Positions 25,824 to 35,119 are shown, counted from the first letter of the stretch. The stretch is 64,000 nt of DNA from Syntrophomonas zehnderi OL-4 (GCF_000983115.1 NZ_CGIH01000002.1:1-64000), one strand, 5' to 3'. Notes: generated from the sequence alone by a model not told the origin. Numbers and translations: made by a program.

Positions 25824-26197
25824 AATGTGCCCTCTCCTTCTCGGTTAGTATTTTCTTGCGAAAGTATTTTTAAAATATCCTCCCGGCTGTACCCCAGAGA
25901 TTCCATTTCACTTATAAAATAATCGAGCAGGTTTACTGCCATTTCCATTTTAATCTCCTCCAACCGGTCGGCGGAGATGCTGATAAACGTTCCCTGCCCT
26001 CGTAACGTTTCTACCATATTCATACTCTCCATTTCCCGGTATGCCCTCTGCACAGTATTGGGGTTAACCTTGACCTGTTCAGCATATTCCCGCTGGGAAG
26101 GTATTTTATCCCCTTTCTTTAATTCCCCGCGGATAAGCTTTTTCTTAAAATCATCAATTATCTGTTTATAAATAGGCTGAGAATTGTTAAATTCCAC
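25820..26197 (-). CDS. GntR-family repressor, YtrA type
   Basis: 125 residues: N-terminal winged helix-turn-helix (about 10-75, with GDKIPSQREYAEQVKVNPNTVQRAYREME) and a short C-terminal helical part instead of a large ligand domain, as in the YtrA subfamily. Start is GTG at 26197, eight bases after GGAGGTGGG. It heads an ABC exporter operon and is preceded by its probable own operator, so it is likely an autorepressor of the operon. The effector is unknown. Confidence 0.9.
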   Translation of the reverse strand: MEFNNSQPIYKQIIDDFKKKLIRGELKKGDKIPSQREYAEQVKVNPNTVQRAYREMESMNMVETLRGQGTFISISADRLEEIKMEMAVNLLDYFISEMESLGYSREDILKILSQENTNREGEGTL

Positions 26198-26212
26198 ATT
26201 TGCCCACCTCCT

Positions 26213-26240
26213 TTAGTGCACTAGGACAATAGTACACTAA
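26213..26240. promoter_or_regulatory. Operator of the GntR-ABC operon
   Basis: TTAGTGCACTA (26213-26223) and TAGTACACTAA (26230-26240) form an inverted repeat with one mismatch and a 6-base spacer. It lies between the -10 and the ribosome site, where binding would stop initiation. The AGTGNAC half-site resembles YtrA-type operators. Confidence 0.65.
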
Positions 26241-26241
26241 T

Positions 26242-26270
26242 ATAATATTATCTTTATTTCTCTATGTCAA
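26242..26270 (-). promoter_or_regulatory. Promoter of the GntR-ABC operon
   Basis: On the minus strand TTGACA (26270-26265) and TATTAT (26247-26242) are exactly 17 bases apart. The operator begins two bases past the -10. Confidence 0.65.
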
Positions 26271-26386
26271 TACTAATAAAACAACGATGGAGCAATTCTT
26301 TTGCTTACGTAGATTTAATCATTTCAGACTATGTTTTTGAATAAGAATATCAATACAGGATGTTTTCTATCGAAAGAGGTTTGCAT

Positions 26387-27280
26387 ATGAAAAAAGTGTC
26401 AGGCAGGACACTCGTCTTGCTACTCTTGATGTTTGCCTCGTTTTTTTTATTAATTAATAAAAGTTATTTGTTTAATAAGCAGCTTTTCGCAGAATCCATC
26501 GAAAAAAAAGCTGATCGAGGCAAAGATATTAACATTCTCTTGCTGGGGATTGACGCCCGTCCGGGGGAAAAAGTTGCCCGCAGCGATACGATCATTTTAC
26601 TAAGTATACATCCCAGCATAAAAAAAGGGGTTCTGCTTTGGATACCTCGCGATACCAGACTTGATGCCCCTATCAAAGGCAGCTATAAGATAAATAGTAT
26701 AAATTTTTATAAAGGTCCGGAAAAAACCTGTGAAGTAGTGGGCCAACTTCTGGACATTGATGTGGATTATTATATGACCGTAAATTTTAAAGGTTTTGAG
26801 AAGATCATTGATCAATTGGGCGGTGTTGATATGGATGTTGATATTAATCTATACAGTGCCCAATCAAATGTATACCTGCACAAAGGCCGACAGCATCTAA
26901 ATGGTAAGGAAGCTTTAAAATATGTACGTTTTCGCAATTTTCCCAGTGCTGACCTGGGTCGCACTGAACGCCAGCAAAAGCTTATTAAAGCTTTGATGGA
27001 ACGTATGTCTCAACCGATATTTATCATGAAAATCCCCGCACTTCTGCCTCAATTAGAGGAAAATATATCTACCAATCTATCTTTTAAAGATCTGCTCTAT
27101 TTAAGTCAGATGGAATATCTTTTGAACTCAAACCATACTTACACCCAAACTTTGCCGGGTTACAATTACATTGACCGCCACAGCGGAGCCAGCTACTGGA
27201 TCGTAGACCGCCAGGTGGCGGCCAGTGTTATAAAGTCAGTTATAAACGGTCACCGTTACAAAGTACAGGAAAAACCGTAA
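26387..27280 (+). CDS. LytR-CpsA-Psr (LCP) family protein
   Basis: 297 residues. A single N-terminal membrane helix (about 8-26) is followed by an extracellular LCP domain; these enzymes transfer lipid-linked glycopolymers such as teichoic acids to peptidoglycan. Family blocks: INILLLGIDARPGE, RSDTIILLSI (with the Asp and Arg that hold the pyrophosphate), LWIPRDTRL, KINSINFYKG, and the C-terminal HLNGKEALKYVRFRN. The ATG at 26387 has AAAGAGG upstream; nine in-frame codons before it lack a ribosome site. It is divergent from the GntR operon and convergent with a histidine kinase gene. Confidence 0.9.
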   Translation: MKKVSGRTLVLLLLMFASFFLLINKSYLFNKQLFAESIEKKADRGKDINILLLGIDARPGEKVARSDTIILLSIHPSIKKGVLLWIPRDTRLDAPIKGSYKINSINFYKGPEKTCEVVGQLLDIDVDYYMTVNFKGFEKIIDQLGGVDMDVDINLYSAQSNVYLHKGRQHLNGKEALKYVRFRNFPSADLGRTERQQKLIKALMERMSQPIFIMKIPALLPQLEENISTNLSFKDLLYLSQMEYLLNSNHTYTQTLPGYNYIDRHSGASYWIVDRQVAASVIKSVINGHRYKVQEKP

Positions 27281-27328
27281 CGGCAAATGGGATAAAAACC
27301 CAGCCCGTCAGCTATACATTTCAGTTTT

Positions 27329-28735
27329 TTATTGGGGTAAGCTAAAATAAAAAGTAGTTTCAAAACCCGGTTTGCTTTCGACCCATATTTTTCCCTGGTG
27401 GGCTTCGACATAGCCTTTGGCAATAGAGAGTCCCAGACCCATTCCGCCTGCAAGGCGATTACGGCTGTCGTCAAGGCGATAAAAGCGTTCAAATACGTGG
27501 GGCAGATTTTCGGCGGAAATTCCTGAACCATTATCTGTTATGGCAAATTGCAGATTATTATCCTGGCGGTTTATGGTTAAACTTACCATTCCTTCTTGGC
27601 CTGCATGTCGCATGGCATTGGATAATAAGTTCAGCAGAATCTGTAAAACCCGGTCAAAATCGGCAGTAATCTCATTAACATTATCATCGGCATTGATTGT
27701 AAAAATAATCCCGGTCTCCTGCATGGCTGTAACAACCGGGTTTAATCGCTCCAGCAAATCTTCAATTGAAAAAGTAGATAAATGCAAAACAACTGCCTGA
27801 TTTTCAACTTGTGATAAGTCCTCCAATTCCTTGATGAGGCGTGTGAGGCGTATCACTTCATCCAGCAGCAGCGCAACATTCTCTGGAGTTGCATTAATAC
27901 TGTTATTCTGCATTGCTTCCAACTGTCCCCGCAGCAGAGTTAACGGTGTACGTAATTCATGCGATATATCCAAAGTCAGCCGGCGTCTATTTCTATCATA
28001 ATCCTCCAGCTTTTGAGCCATACAATTAAAATCTCGCCCCAATTCTAAAAACTCTTGATCCCCCTTAAGTTCAATCCGTTTATTGAGTTTGCCCTGGGCT
28101 ACTTCATGTATAGCAGAGGATAAATCAGCTAACGGCAAACTTATGCGTTTACCAAGCAGTAGCCCCAGTAGTAGTGCGATTAGGCCTATACCCAGAGCCA
28201 GCACACTAGTACTAACTGTTAATTTATTAATAAAATCGTTTTCCATTGAAGCCAGGCCCGAGCCGAGCGGACTAATCAAATATAATGTTCCTATCTGTTT
28301 ATTGTCAATTTGCAAAGGGCGGGAGCTAGCCTGCCATGAGCCTAATTCAAGCGGCTGTCCTACCAGCAGTCCTTGGGTATCAGCCATGACCATCCCTTTC
28401 GTATCAGCCACAATCAGTCGTTGCCCCGGCCGAATTTTACCCAGAGGAATTTGCTGACCACGGTGATACCATCCCATGCCATTGCCCCTGCTTTTTCCTT
28501 TATTATTGGGTTTAAACTCCAGATATTCCTGCAATCCCTCAATTCCATACAGGCGGTAATAATCACTTATTATCGGTACATACTGTTCCAGCATGGCCCG
28601 GTCGTATTTATTTATATAGGCCGAAAATTGTTGTCTGGTCATAATCAACATGGTCAGACTGGTGATAATTACCGCCATTATTGATACCGCTACCATTGTT
28701 GAAGTGATTCTATTAGCCAAACCAGGTTTTTTCAT
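27329..28735 (-). CDS. Sensor histidine kinase with HAMP domain
   Basis: 468 residues: membrane helix about 11-32, extracellular sensor about 33-170, second helix about 175-195, HAMP about 196-248, HisKA with phospho-accepting His259 in DISHELRTP, and HATPase_c with N (NLLSNAMRHA), G1 (ITDNGSGIS) and G2 (GGMGLGLSIAKG) boxes. It starts four bases after the response-regulator stop, so the pair is one operon. The layout is that of OmpR-partner kinases sensing envelope signals. A small secreted protein is encoded just upstream of the pair and may be part of the same response. Confidence 0.92.
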   Translation of the reverse strand: MKKPGLANRITSTMVAVSIMAVIITSLTMLIMTRQQFSAYINKYDRAMLEQYVPIISDYYRLYGIEGLQEYLEFKPNNKGKSRGNGMGWYHRGQQIPLGKIRPGQRLIVADTKGMVMADTQGLLVGQPLELGSWQASSRPLQIDNKQIGTLYLISPLGSGLASMENDFINKLTVSTSVLALGIGLIALLLGLLLGKRISLPLADLSSAIHEVAQGKLNKRIELKGDQEFLELGRDFNCMAQKLEDYDRNRRRLTLDISHELRTPLTLLRGQLEAMQNNSINATPENVALLLDEVIRLTRLIKELEDLSQVENQAVVLHLSTFSIEDLLERLNPVVTAMQETGIIFTINADDNVNEITADFDRVLQILLNLLSNAMRHAGQEGMVSLTINRQDNNLQFAITDNGSGISAENLPHVFERFYRLDDSRNRLAGGMGLGLSIAKGYVEAHQGKIWVESKPGFETTFYFSLPQ

Positions 28736-28739
28736 CCCA

Positions 28740-29423
28740 TCATTCCCCTGCGACCAACTTGTATCCTATACCGTAAACGGTTTTTATGATAATTTCGCTT
28801 TTCTGGGTAGCATCTATTTTATGACGGAGATTACTGATATGCGTATCTATGGTTCTTTCATATCCCTCATACATATCTCCAAATACCCTTTCCAAAATAT
28901 GTAGCCGCGAGAAGACTTGCCCGGGGTTTTCCGCCAGTAACATAAGAATCTTATATTCCGTGGAGGTTAAGTTGAGTTTTACATCCGCGATCGAAGCTTC
29001 CAACTTCTCAGGGTAAATTGTCAAATTATTAAATGTAACACTGGTAACTTGCTCCGCATAGCGGCCGCGACGCAGCACTGCCTTAATTCTTGCACATAGT
29101 TCCCGGGGTGAAAAAGGTTTGGTCATATAGTCGTCAGCCCCCAGTTCCAGTCCTAATAATTTATCAACTTCATCTGCCCGGGCAGTCAGAACAATGATAG
29201 GGGTATTATCTTTTTGACGAATCTTTTTTAGTACTTCCCAACCTGATATGCCTGGCAGCATCAAATCCAGAACCACCAGATCTGGTTTAATATCCTGCCA
29301 GAACTGGATTGCCTCCAGGCCATTTGCAGCCGGGACTACCTTCCAGCCTTCCTGACGGATTTGCTGAGCTAATATATCTCTGAGTTTTTTTTCATCTTCA
29401 ACCAGCAAAATTAGTAGTTCCAT
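28740..29423 (-). CDS. OmpR/PhoB-family response regulator
   Basis: 227 residues. Receiver domain with acidic pair ED (9-10), phospho-acceptor Asp53 in VVLDLMLPG, Thr in IIVLTA and Lys in MTKPFSP; then a winged-helix DNA-binding domain (about 130-225) ending VYGIGYKLV. The partner kinase gene follows after four bases. ATG at 29423 has AAGGAGAAATGCC upstream. Confidence 0.93.
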   Translation of the reverse strand: MELLILLVEDEKKLRDILAQQIRQEGWKVVPAANGLEAIQFWQDIKPDLVVLDLMLPGISGWEVLKKIRQKDNTPIIVLTARADEVDKLLGLELGADDYMTKPFSPRELCARIKAVLRRGRYAEQVTSVTFNNLTIYPEKLEASIADVKLNLTSTEYKILMLLAENPGQVFSRLHILERVFGDMYEGYERTIDTHISNLRHKIDATQKSEIIIKTVYGIGYKLVAGE

Positions 29424-29501
29424 GGCATTTCTCCTTATTGGCTTGAAAACAATTTGGCGGAAACTTGTAAAAATTATAACATCATAATACTGTATTCCCT
29501 A

Positions 29502-29540
29502 ATAAAACAAAGGTACCCATTTTTGATAACGGGTACCCAA
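29502..29540 (-). terminator. Terminator of the secreted-protein gene
   Basis: GGTACCC (29512-29518) pairs with GGGTACC (29531-29537); minus-strand reading continues TTTGTTTTATT. It lies between the small secreted protein gene and the response regulator, so the two-component pair needs its own promoter. Confidence 0.7.
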
Positions 29541-29556
29541 TATAAGATATAGCGCT

Positions 29557-30087
29557 TTACTTGGCAGCATTTTCTGCATATGGACAGTTGGCGCTTTTCT
29601 GCCCGCAGGCTTTCCCCATTCCCTGTCCCATACCGCCCATTCTTTTGTTCTGGTATTGACCATTACCAGGACCGGTAGTGGTGCGTTCAATATTGCTTTT
29701 AACTCTTGCCTGCATGTTAGTCAGGCAATTTTGATACTGTTCATCAGTTATCTTTTTATCTGCCTTGAGTTGATCAAGAGTGGCGGTTCTGGAGGCGGTT
29801 ATTTCATTAATTAAAGTCTGCTCGCTGATTCCCTGGGATTTTGCAATGGCGGCCAGAGATTTTCCTTCCTGTCTTAGGCTGCGTACGTCTGCTGCATCCA
29901 TACCGGTCAAATCAGCTACAACCCGAAGGGCAATCTGGTTCTGTTTTTGACCCGCTACGATTCCCGTACGTTCAGGGCCATTTGGGGAATTGCCTGTTCC
30001 GTTGGCAGCTGATGCACTGGTAACCAAACCTACCAACAACAGTAAAGATAGAGCTGCCACAATCAAATTTAATCCTCTTTTTTTCAT
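29557..30087 (-). CDS. Small secreted protein, DUF2680-like
   Basis: 176 residues. Signal peptide about 1-30 ending in SASA. The central part (about 45-130) holds two helical repeats: a helix-turn-helix-like stretch (AALRQEGKSLAAIAKSQGISE type) and TLDQLKADKKITDEQYQNCLTNMQARV, which resembles the DUF2680 pattern. The tail is Gly/Met/Asn-rich with CGQKSANC. The ATG at 30087 has GGAGG seven bases upstream; a longer frame to 30135 has none. It is encoded next to a two-component pair and may be a sensor partner or target, in the manner of small extracytoplasmic Spy/CpxP-like proteins. That link is inference. Confidence 0.7.
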   Translation of the reverse strand: MKKRGLNLIVAALSLLLLVGLVTSASAANGTGNSPNGPERTGIVAGQKQNQIALRVVADLTGMDAADVRSLRQEGKSLAAIAKSQGISEQTLINEITASRTATLDQLKADKKITDEQYQNCLTNMQARVKSNIERTTTGPGNGQYQNKRMGGMGQGMGKACGQKSANCPYAENAAK

Positions 30088-30219
30088 GATCATACCTCCA
30101 ATTATTTTATTTTTTAACCTAGACAGATAATACATAATAGTTTTTTAGATAATATCAAAAAAATGTGGAGAAATTGTTAAGATGGCAAAATCGAAATGAA
30201 AAACGCCCACATTGTGCCA

Positions 30220-31260
30220 TTACCTCCAGGGTTTGGCAACATTAAAAAAATCCATATGTTTGGGAAAATGAATTATGATACATGTATATTCACCGTAGAC
30301 TGAATTTATGGAAATATCATGTCCCAATTTACGAGCCAGCCTCCTGGCCAGATATAATCCCATGCCCGTTGATTTGTTGAATTCCCTGCCATTATATCCC
30401 GTAAAACCACGGTCAAATACCCTCTCCAAATCCTCATTCCGTATACCAATTCCGTTATCCATAATCATAAGCCTTTTCTCCCCTTCATCTTTGGCGGCAA
30501 AAATTTTAATAACCCCATTTTCGGCCGTATATTTCAAGGCATTGAAAAGGATCTGGTCAAGGATAAAGAGCAGCCATTTCCTGTCGGTAGTTACCATGAT
30601 ATCCAAATCATATATTTCAATTCGGATTTTCTTGGCAATAAAAATCTTGGCATGTTTTTTTACGCATTCGCTAACCAGCAGAGAAAGATCTAATTCATGA
30701 ATAAAATAATCCCGTGAAAAATCATCTACCTTTGAATAATAAAGAACCTGTTCTACCAAACGGTCGATCCGGTCTATTTCTTCTCCCAGGCTGTTTAGTA
30801 TCTCATCTTTAGTATTATCTGTATTGTTTTCTATTATTAGCTTACTCACCGCAATTGGAGTTTTGATTTCATGTACCCAAGAGGATATGAATTCGAAGTT
30901 GTCTTTTTTATCGGCCAGGATTTTTTCTATTCTGCTGTTCTGCTGGTCATAATTAGTTTGCAGTAGTATTCTAAATAACTTTTGCTCATAACTCCGTGCT
31001 GCAGGCAAACGATGTATGATTTCTTCTTCCTCCCCTTGAATAGCATCGATCACTTGCGTATAATACACTTTTTTAATCAGATAAGACCCCAGAAGATACA
31101 TGCAAAAAAGAACCAGCGCCACGACATTAAGATAAATGATATTGTTTGTCCATACTTTAAATGATGGGTCGAGATAGATCACCGCAGTAATAAAGACCAT
31201 CAGCAAGAGGTAAAAAACGATCAAACCAATCTGGTCGGCCAGATACTCCTTCATCTTCAT
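30220..31260 (-). CDS. BceS-like intramembrane-sensing histidine kinase
   Basis: 346 residues. Two membrane helices (about 12-31 and 42-63) joined by a loop of only ten residues, no extracellular sensor domain; then a DHp helix with His130 in SSWVHEIKTP and an ATPase domain with ILFNALKYTA, MIMDNGIGI and STGMGLYLARR. This is the build of BceS/VraS-type kinases, which receive their signal from an ABC transporter rather than from outside. Its start overlaps the regulator stop by four bases. The BceAB-type transporter genes lie divergently upstream, completing the module. Confidence 0.9.
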   Translation of the reverse strand: MKMKEYLADQIGLIVFYLLLMVFITAVIYLDPSFKVWTNNIIYLNVVALVLFCMYLLGSYLIKKVYYTQVIDAIQGEEEEIIHRLPAARSYEQKLFRILLQTNYDQQNSRIEKILADKKDNFEFISSWVHEIKTPIAVSKLIIENNTDNTKDEILNSLGEEIDRIDRLVEQVLYYSKVDDFSRDYFIHELDLSLLVSECVKKHAKIFIAKKIRIEIYDLDIMVTTDRKWLLFILDQILFNALKYTAENGVIKIFAAKDEGEKRLMIMDNGIGIRNEDLERVFDRGFTGYNGREFNKSTGMGLYLARRLARKLGHDISINSVYGEYTCIIIHFPKHMDFFNVAKPWR

Positions 31261-31931
31261 GGAATAATATACCCCTGCCCTTTCCTGGTCTGGATAAAAT
31301 CATGCAGGCCAATATCCCGAAGTTTCCGCCGCAAACGGTTGATGTTCACCGTTAAGGTATTATCGTCAACGAAGCTTTCATCCTCCCATAGCCCTCGCAT
31401 AATTTCATCCCGACTGACAATTTGTCCGGATTTTTTCATTAGGATATAAGCAATCCTGTATTCGTTTTTAGTAAGTTCTACTCCCTGCTGGTTATATTCC
31501 AAATGATTATCCTTCAGATCCAGGATTACGCCTTGGTGTTGCAAGACCCCGGATTCGATTTCGGTATAAGAATAGGTTCTGCGCAGGAGGGCATTTATCT
31601 TTGCCATTAAAACCTCTAAAGAAAAAGGTTTTAGGATGTAATCATCCCCGCCCATATTCATTGCCATAATAATATCCATATTGCTATCGCGGGAAGATAT
31701 AAAAATAATCGGAACCCTGGATATACTCCTTATTCGCCCGCACCAGTAGAAACCATCATAATACGGCAGATTTATATCCATTAACAGAAGATGCGGCTCA
31801 AACTTTAGAAACTGATTGAGGACATCGGTAAAATTAGTAACAGCCGAACCTTCAAATCCCCATTTGCGAATATTTTCTAAAATTATTTCCCTTAACTTAA
31901 GGTCATCTTCCACGATCATAATTTTAAACAT
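31257..31931 (-). CDS. BceR-like response regulator
   Basis: 224 residues. Receiver domain with Asp52 in LLLMDINLPYYDG and Lys in ILKPFSLEVL, then a winged-helix domain (about 125-222). The phrase LPYYDGFYWCGRIR is typical of regulators that control bacitracin-type ABC transporters. It overlaps the kinase gene by four bases and is divergent from the transporter genes, whose promoter carries a probable binding site for it. Confidence 0.9.
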   Translation of the reverse strand: MFKIMIVEDDLKLREIILENIRKWGFEGSAVTNFTDVLNQFLKFEPHLLLMDINLPYYDGFYWCGRIRSISRVPIIFISSRDSNMDIIMAMNMGGDDYILKPFSLEVLMAKINALLRRTYSYTEIESGVLQHQGVILDLKDNHLEYNQQGVELTKNEYRIAYILMKKSGQIVSRDEIMRGLWEDESFVDDNTLTVNINRLRRKLRDIGLHDFIQTRKGQGYIIP

Positions 31932-32076
31932 TGCCAGCCTCCATTCAGGGCATAATGAAAAACAATCTTAAGCCTTGTTTTTATTGTACCATTCCTTTTT
32001 CCGGTCTATGAACCTATAGTATATCTAACCTGCGCCGCAAAATTAAGATTATTCTATATCTGTATCTTTCATCCGG

Positions 32077-32092
32077 CTTACAAAAATGTAAG
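32077..32092. promoter_or_regulatory. BceR-type binding dyad
   Basis: CTTACA-AAAA-TGTAAG, a perfect 6-4-6 inverted repeat. It ends 14 bases before the -35 of the transporter promoter. This place and shape fit activation by the neighbouring regulator. Confidence 0.55.
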
Positions 32093-32106
32093 AAACCAGC
32101 TAGGTT

Positions 32107-32136
32107 TTGTTAGCTTTTTAAATGGTAGCCTATAAT
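32107..32136 (+). promoter_or_regulatory. Promoter of the BceAB-type transporter operon
   Basis: TTGTTA (32107-32112), 18-base spacer and TATAAT (32131-32136), 50 bases before the ATPase start. The weak -35 with a perfect -10 fits an activated promoter. Confidence 0.55.
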
Positions 32137-32186
32137 TGATTATGCCATGATAATAGCCAGAGTAATCTAAACGGGAGGAAGCTTTG

Positions 32187-32951
32187 ATGAATACGGTTTT
32201 AGAAGTCAGAAATCTGAAAAAAGTCTATGGTTCCCGGGGAACCTTGTATCCCGCACTTGACAACATTGATCTTGACATCAAAGAGGGTGAGTTTGTAGGC
32301 ATTATGGGCCCTTCAGGGGCGGGAAAAACCACCCTGTTAAATTTGGTTGCCACTATTGACCGCCCTACAAGCGGCAGTATAAAGGTCGATGGAATTGAAC
32401 TAGCCAGAATGAATGATGAGCAGTTAGCCTCTTTTCGACGCAATAAACTGGGTTTTATCTTTCAAGATTTTAATCTTTTGGATACCCTGACTATCCAGGA
32501 AAACATTATCCTTCCCCTGGCTTTGGCAAATGTGAAAGCCCCGGAAATTAAGCGACGCGGATACGAAACAGCCCTTTTATTAGGAATTGAAGATGTTTTA
32601 AACAAGTACCCCTATGAAGTTTCCGGGGGACAAAAACAACGCGCGGCGGCCGCACGAGCAATCATCCATAAACCCAGCCTGATCCTGGCTGATGAACCTA
32701 CCGGAGCTTTGGATTCAAAATCATCGGCCGAACTTCTGCAGTGTTTAAGCGATTTAAATGAAACCTATGGGGTAAACATCATGCTGGTAACCCATGATGC
32801 ATTTGCCGCCAGTTACTGCAGACGGATCCTTTTCATAAAAGACGGCCGCTTATTTACGGAACTGGTCAAAGCCGGCCCCCGCAAGGAGTTTTTTCAAAAG
32901 ATACTTGATGTTTTGGCTGTCATGGGAGGTGATAACCGTGACCTTATTTAG
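32187..32951 (+). CDS. BceA-like ABC transporter ATP-binding protein
   Basis: 254 residues of the MacB/LolD-like group. Walker [10 protein letters not shown] (about 41-49), Q-loop [13 protein letters not shown], signature [16 protein letters not shown], Walker [14 protein letters not shown] and switch His in VTHD. I use the ATG at 32187, eight bases after GGGAGGA; a TTG one codon earlier is less likely. It forms a peptide-antibiotic resistance and sensing transporter with the next gene, which starts inside its 3' end. Confidence 0.92.
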   Translation: MNTVLEVRNLKKVYGSRGTLYPALDNIDLDIKEGEFVGIMGPSGAGKTTLLNLVATIDRPTSGSIKVDGIELARMNDEQLASFRRNKLGFIFQDFNLLDTLTIQENIILPLALANVKAPEIKRRGYETALLLGIEDVLNKYPYEVSGGQKQRAAAARAIIHKPSLILADEPTGALDSKSSAELLQCLSDLNETYGVNIMLVTHDAFAASYCRRILFIKDGRLFTELVKAGPRKEFFQKILDVLAVMGGDNRDLI

Positions 32952-34821
32952 CATTACCGCCAGGAATATAAAGAAGAACTTCCAAAACTATTTCCTATAC
33001 TTTCTATCCATGGTTTTCAGCATTGTGGTTTTCTATGTTTTTACGTCTATTCAATATAACGAACAGGTGGCCCAAACGGTAGGAGTTCTTACTAAGTATA
33101 TGTTAAAACTGGGGGCAATAAGCGTGGCCGTTTTCTCAGCAATCTTTATGGGCTATTCCAATTCATTTTTTATCCGCAAAAGAAAAAAAGAAGTGGGGCT
33201 TTATTCTTTATTGGGACTTAAGAAGCGGCAAGTCGCCAGGATGCTTTTCTATGAAAATCTGGTAATGGGCGTAGCTGCCCTCGGTATAGGTATAATCTTG
33301 GGCAGTTTGTTCTCTAAACTCTTTGTTATGCTTTTTTTCAGACTTATGGGGAATTTTGTGCAGGTTAGTTTCGCCATATCCCTACCGGCCATATACAATA
33401 CCTGTGGGGTTTTTTTGCTGATATTTGTTATCATCTCCCTGTACGCCTACAGTCTAATCTACCGTTTTAAACTGGTAGATTTATTCCGTGCCGAACAGAG
33501 AGGAGAAGCGGCACCAAAAGCTTCAATTATTATGGCCCTGCTTTCCATTATATTGATCATAACTGGTTATATCTTGGCGTTCCGGTTGGATGAAAACTTT
33601 TTCCTGTATGCACCCACGGTTCTGATTACGGTAATCCTAGGAAGCTATGGCCTCTTCCATACCTCCATGGTATTTGTGATTAGGATTCTTAAAAAAAATA
33701 CTTCCCGGTATTACCGGGGAATGAACTTGGTCAGTACCACCAATCTATTCTACCGGATTAAAAGCAATGCGACCATACTGGCTACCATCGCTATATTGAG
33801 TGCCACAGCTGTAACTGCTATGGGGATGGGTTATGGGATTTACCAGGATACCCTGGATAAAATCAATAACGATAATCCTTTTAGTTTTGTGTACTGGAAT
33901 AACCCTGACCGGGATCATAAAGTAAATCAGGCTTTGGCCAAATATCCCCAAAATCAGCTGTTAGGTTCGGTAGAAATCAGTTTTATTTCAGCACAAGCAA
34001 GTATACCTGGTTTTAATACCAGATGCAGTTTGATTTCTGAGAGCAACTATAATGAACTGGCTCAGCTTAAAGGCTGGAAAAAGGTAGATATATCCGGGTT
34101 AAAAGACGCTGTTTGGGTTCTTCCCGACTTTAAATTCAGGGAGGATTTGGTGGATAAAGGGGTCATAATTGAACTCGAAAAAGAAGGAAGACATGAATTC
34201 CATACAATAGACCGTCTGCCCTACAGGCTAACCAATAACAGCAACACCTGGACCACCTTGATCCTAAGTGATGCAGCTTACGCGACGCTCACAGAATTGG
34301 AAAAACCTGATTCCCTGAAAGCCTTAATCGTGGCAAATCAGAAGGAAAGTCGGGAATTAACCGCCGAAATTGGCAAAATACTTCCTGAATATACCTGGAA
34401 TGCATATTACCATGAGTATATTTACAATATGGAGATGCGGGGCATGCTGATGTTCATCGGCGGTTTTCTGGGTCTGGTAATCTTGCTGGCCACCGGCAGC
34501 ATCATCTACTTCCGGCAGTTAAACGAAGCCCAGCAAGAAGGGCATAATTATCAAATCCTTCGTAACATCGGGGTTAGCAGCAAGGAAATATTCGCCTCCA
34601 TACGCAAGCAATTGCTCTATGTTTTCCTTTTCCCATTAATAGTAGGAATCACCCACAGCTGGGTAGCTCTTATGGCTCTAGCAAATATGATTGCAACCGA
34701 TCTGGTAAAATCAACGCTTATTACGATCACTGTTTATACACTAATTTATCTCATCTATTACCTATTGACGGTTCATTCCTACAACCGTATTGTAAACTCG
34801 GAAATCTCATGGTCAAACTGA
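32938..34821 (+). CDS. BceB-like FtsX-type permease
   Basis: 627 residues with the ten-helix BceB layout: one helix near 18-40, a group of three (about 53-75, 103-130, 147-172), pairs near 195-215 and 225-245, one near 280-300, a large extracellular domain (about 310-500) that in relatives binds the peptide antibiotic, and three C-terminal helices. I place the start at GTG 32938, four bases after GGAGGTGATAACC begins to clear the ribosome site; the upstream in-frame ATG at 32905 lies in the ATPase gene. It overlaps the ATPase gene by 14 bp. The module should detect or detoxify a lipid-II-cycle peptide; which one cannot be told. Confidence 0.9.
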   Translation: MTLFSITARNIKKNFQNYFLYFLSMVFSIVVFYVFTSIQYNEQVAQTVGVLTKYMLKLGAISVAVFSAIFMGYSNSFFIRKRKKEVGLYSLLGLKKRQVARMLFYENLVMGVAALGIGIILGSLFSKLFVMLFFRLMGNFVQVSFAISLPAIYNTCGVFLLIFVIISLYAYSLIYRFKLVDLFRAEQRGEAAPKASIIMALLSIILIITGYILAFRLDENFFLYAPTVLITVILGSYGLFHTSMVFVIRILKKNTSRYYRGMNLVSTTNLFYRIKSNATILATIAILSATAVTAMGMGYGIYQDTLDKINNDNPFSFVYWNNPDRDHKVNQALAKYPQNQLLGSVEISFISAQASIPGFNTRCSLISESNYNELAQLKGWKKVDISGLKDAVWVLPDFKFREDLVDKGVIIELEKEGRHEFHTIDRLPYRLTNNSNTWTTLILSDAAYATLTELEKPDSLKALIVANQKESRELTAEIGKILPEYTWNAYYHEYIYNMEMRGMLMFIGGFLGLVILLATGSIIYFRQLNEAQQEGHNYQILRNIGVSSKEIFASIRKQLLYVFLFPLIVGITHSWVALMALANMIATDLVKSTLITITVYTLIYLIYYLLTVHSYNRIVNSEISWSN

Positions 34822-34920
34822 CTGGGTTTAAAAAATGGCAGGATTTAGTTATTTGATTGGCCTCCTTGGTATACTTCTTTGATATAATTATGTTTCAGAT
34901 GTATATTTTTAAGGGGGATT

Positions 34921-35106
34921 ATGATGAAGGATTTTTTCAATAGTACACTCTGGAATACTGTTGTGATATTTATTATGGGAATAATCTCAATTATCACTCA
35001 GGAGATCGTTACCTTTATAATGTTGGGGTTTTTAATAATTATTTTGACAAATATCTACGATAAACTTGACGATATCTCCAAGATAATGAAAAAAAGCGAA
35101 GAATAA
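34921..35106 (+). CDS. Small two-helix membrane protein
   Basis: 61 residues (60 if the second ATG is used), with two hydrophobic helices (about 12-30 and 32-48) and a charged C-terminal end. AAGGGGGATT precedes the start. It ends 13 bp before the ADP-ribosylglycohydrolase gene, so the two are probably co-transcribed. A good -10 (TATAAT, 34883-34888) lies upstream, with no clear -35. No family recognised. It could help place the hydrolase at the membrane, which is a guess. Confidence 0.55.
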   Translation: MMKDFFNSTLWNTVVIFIMGIISIITQEIVTFIMLGFLIIILTNIYDKLDDISKIMKKSEE

Positions 35107-35119
35107 CGGAGGTTTAATT

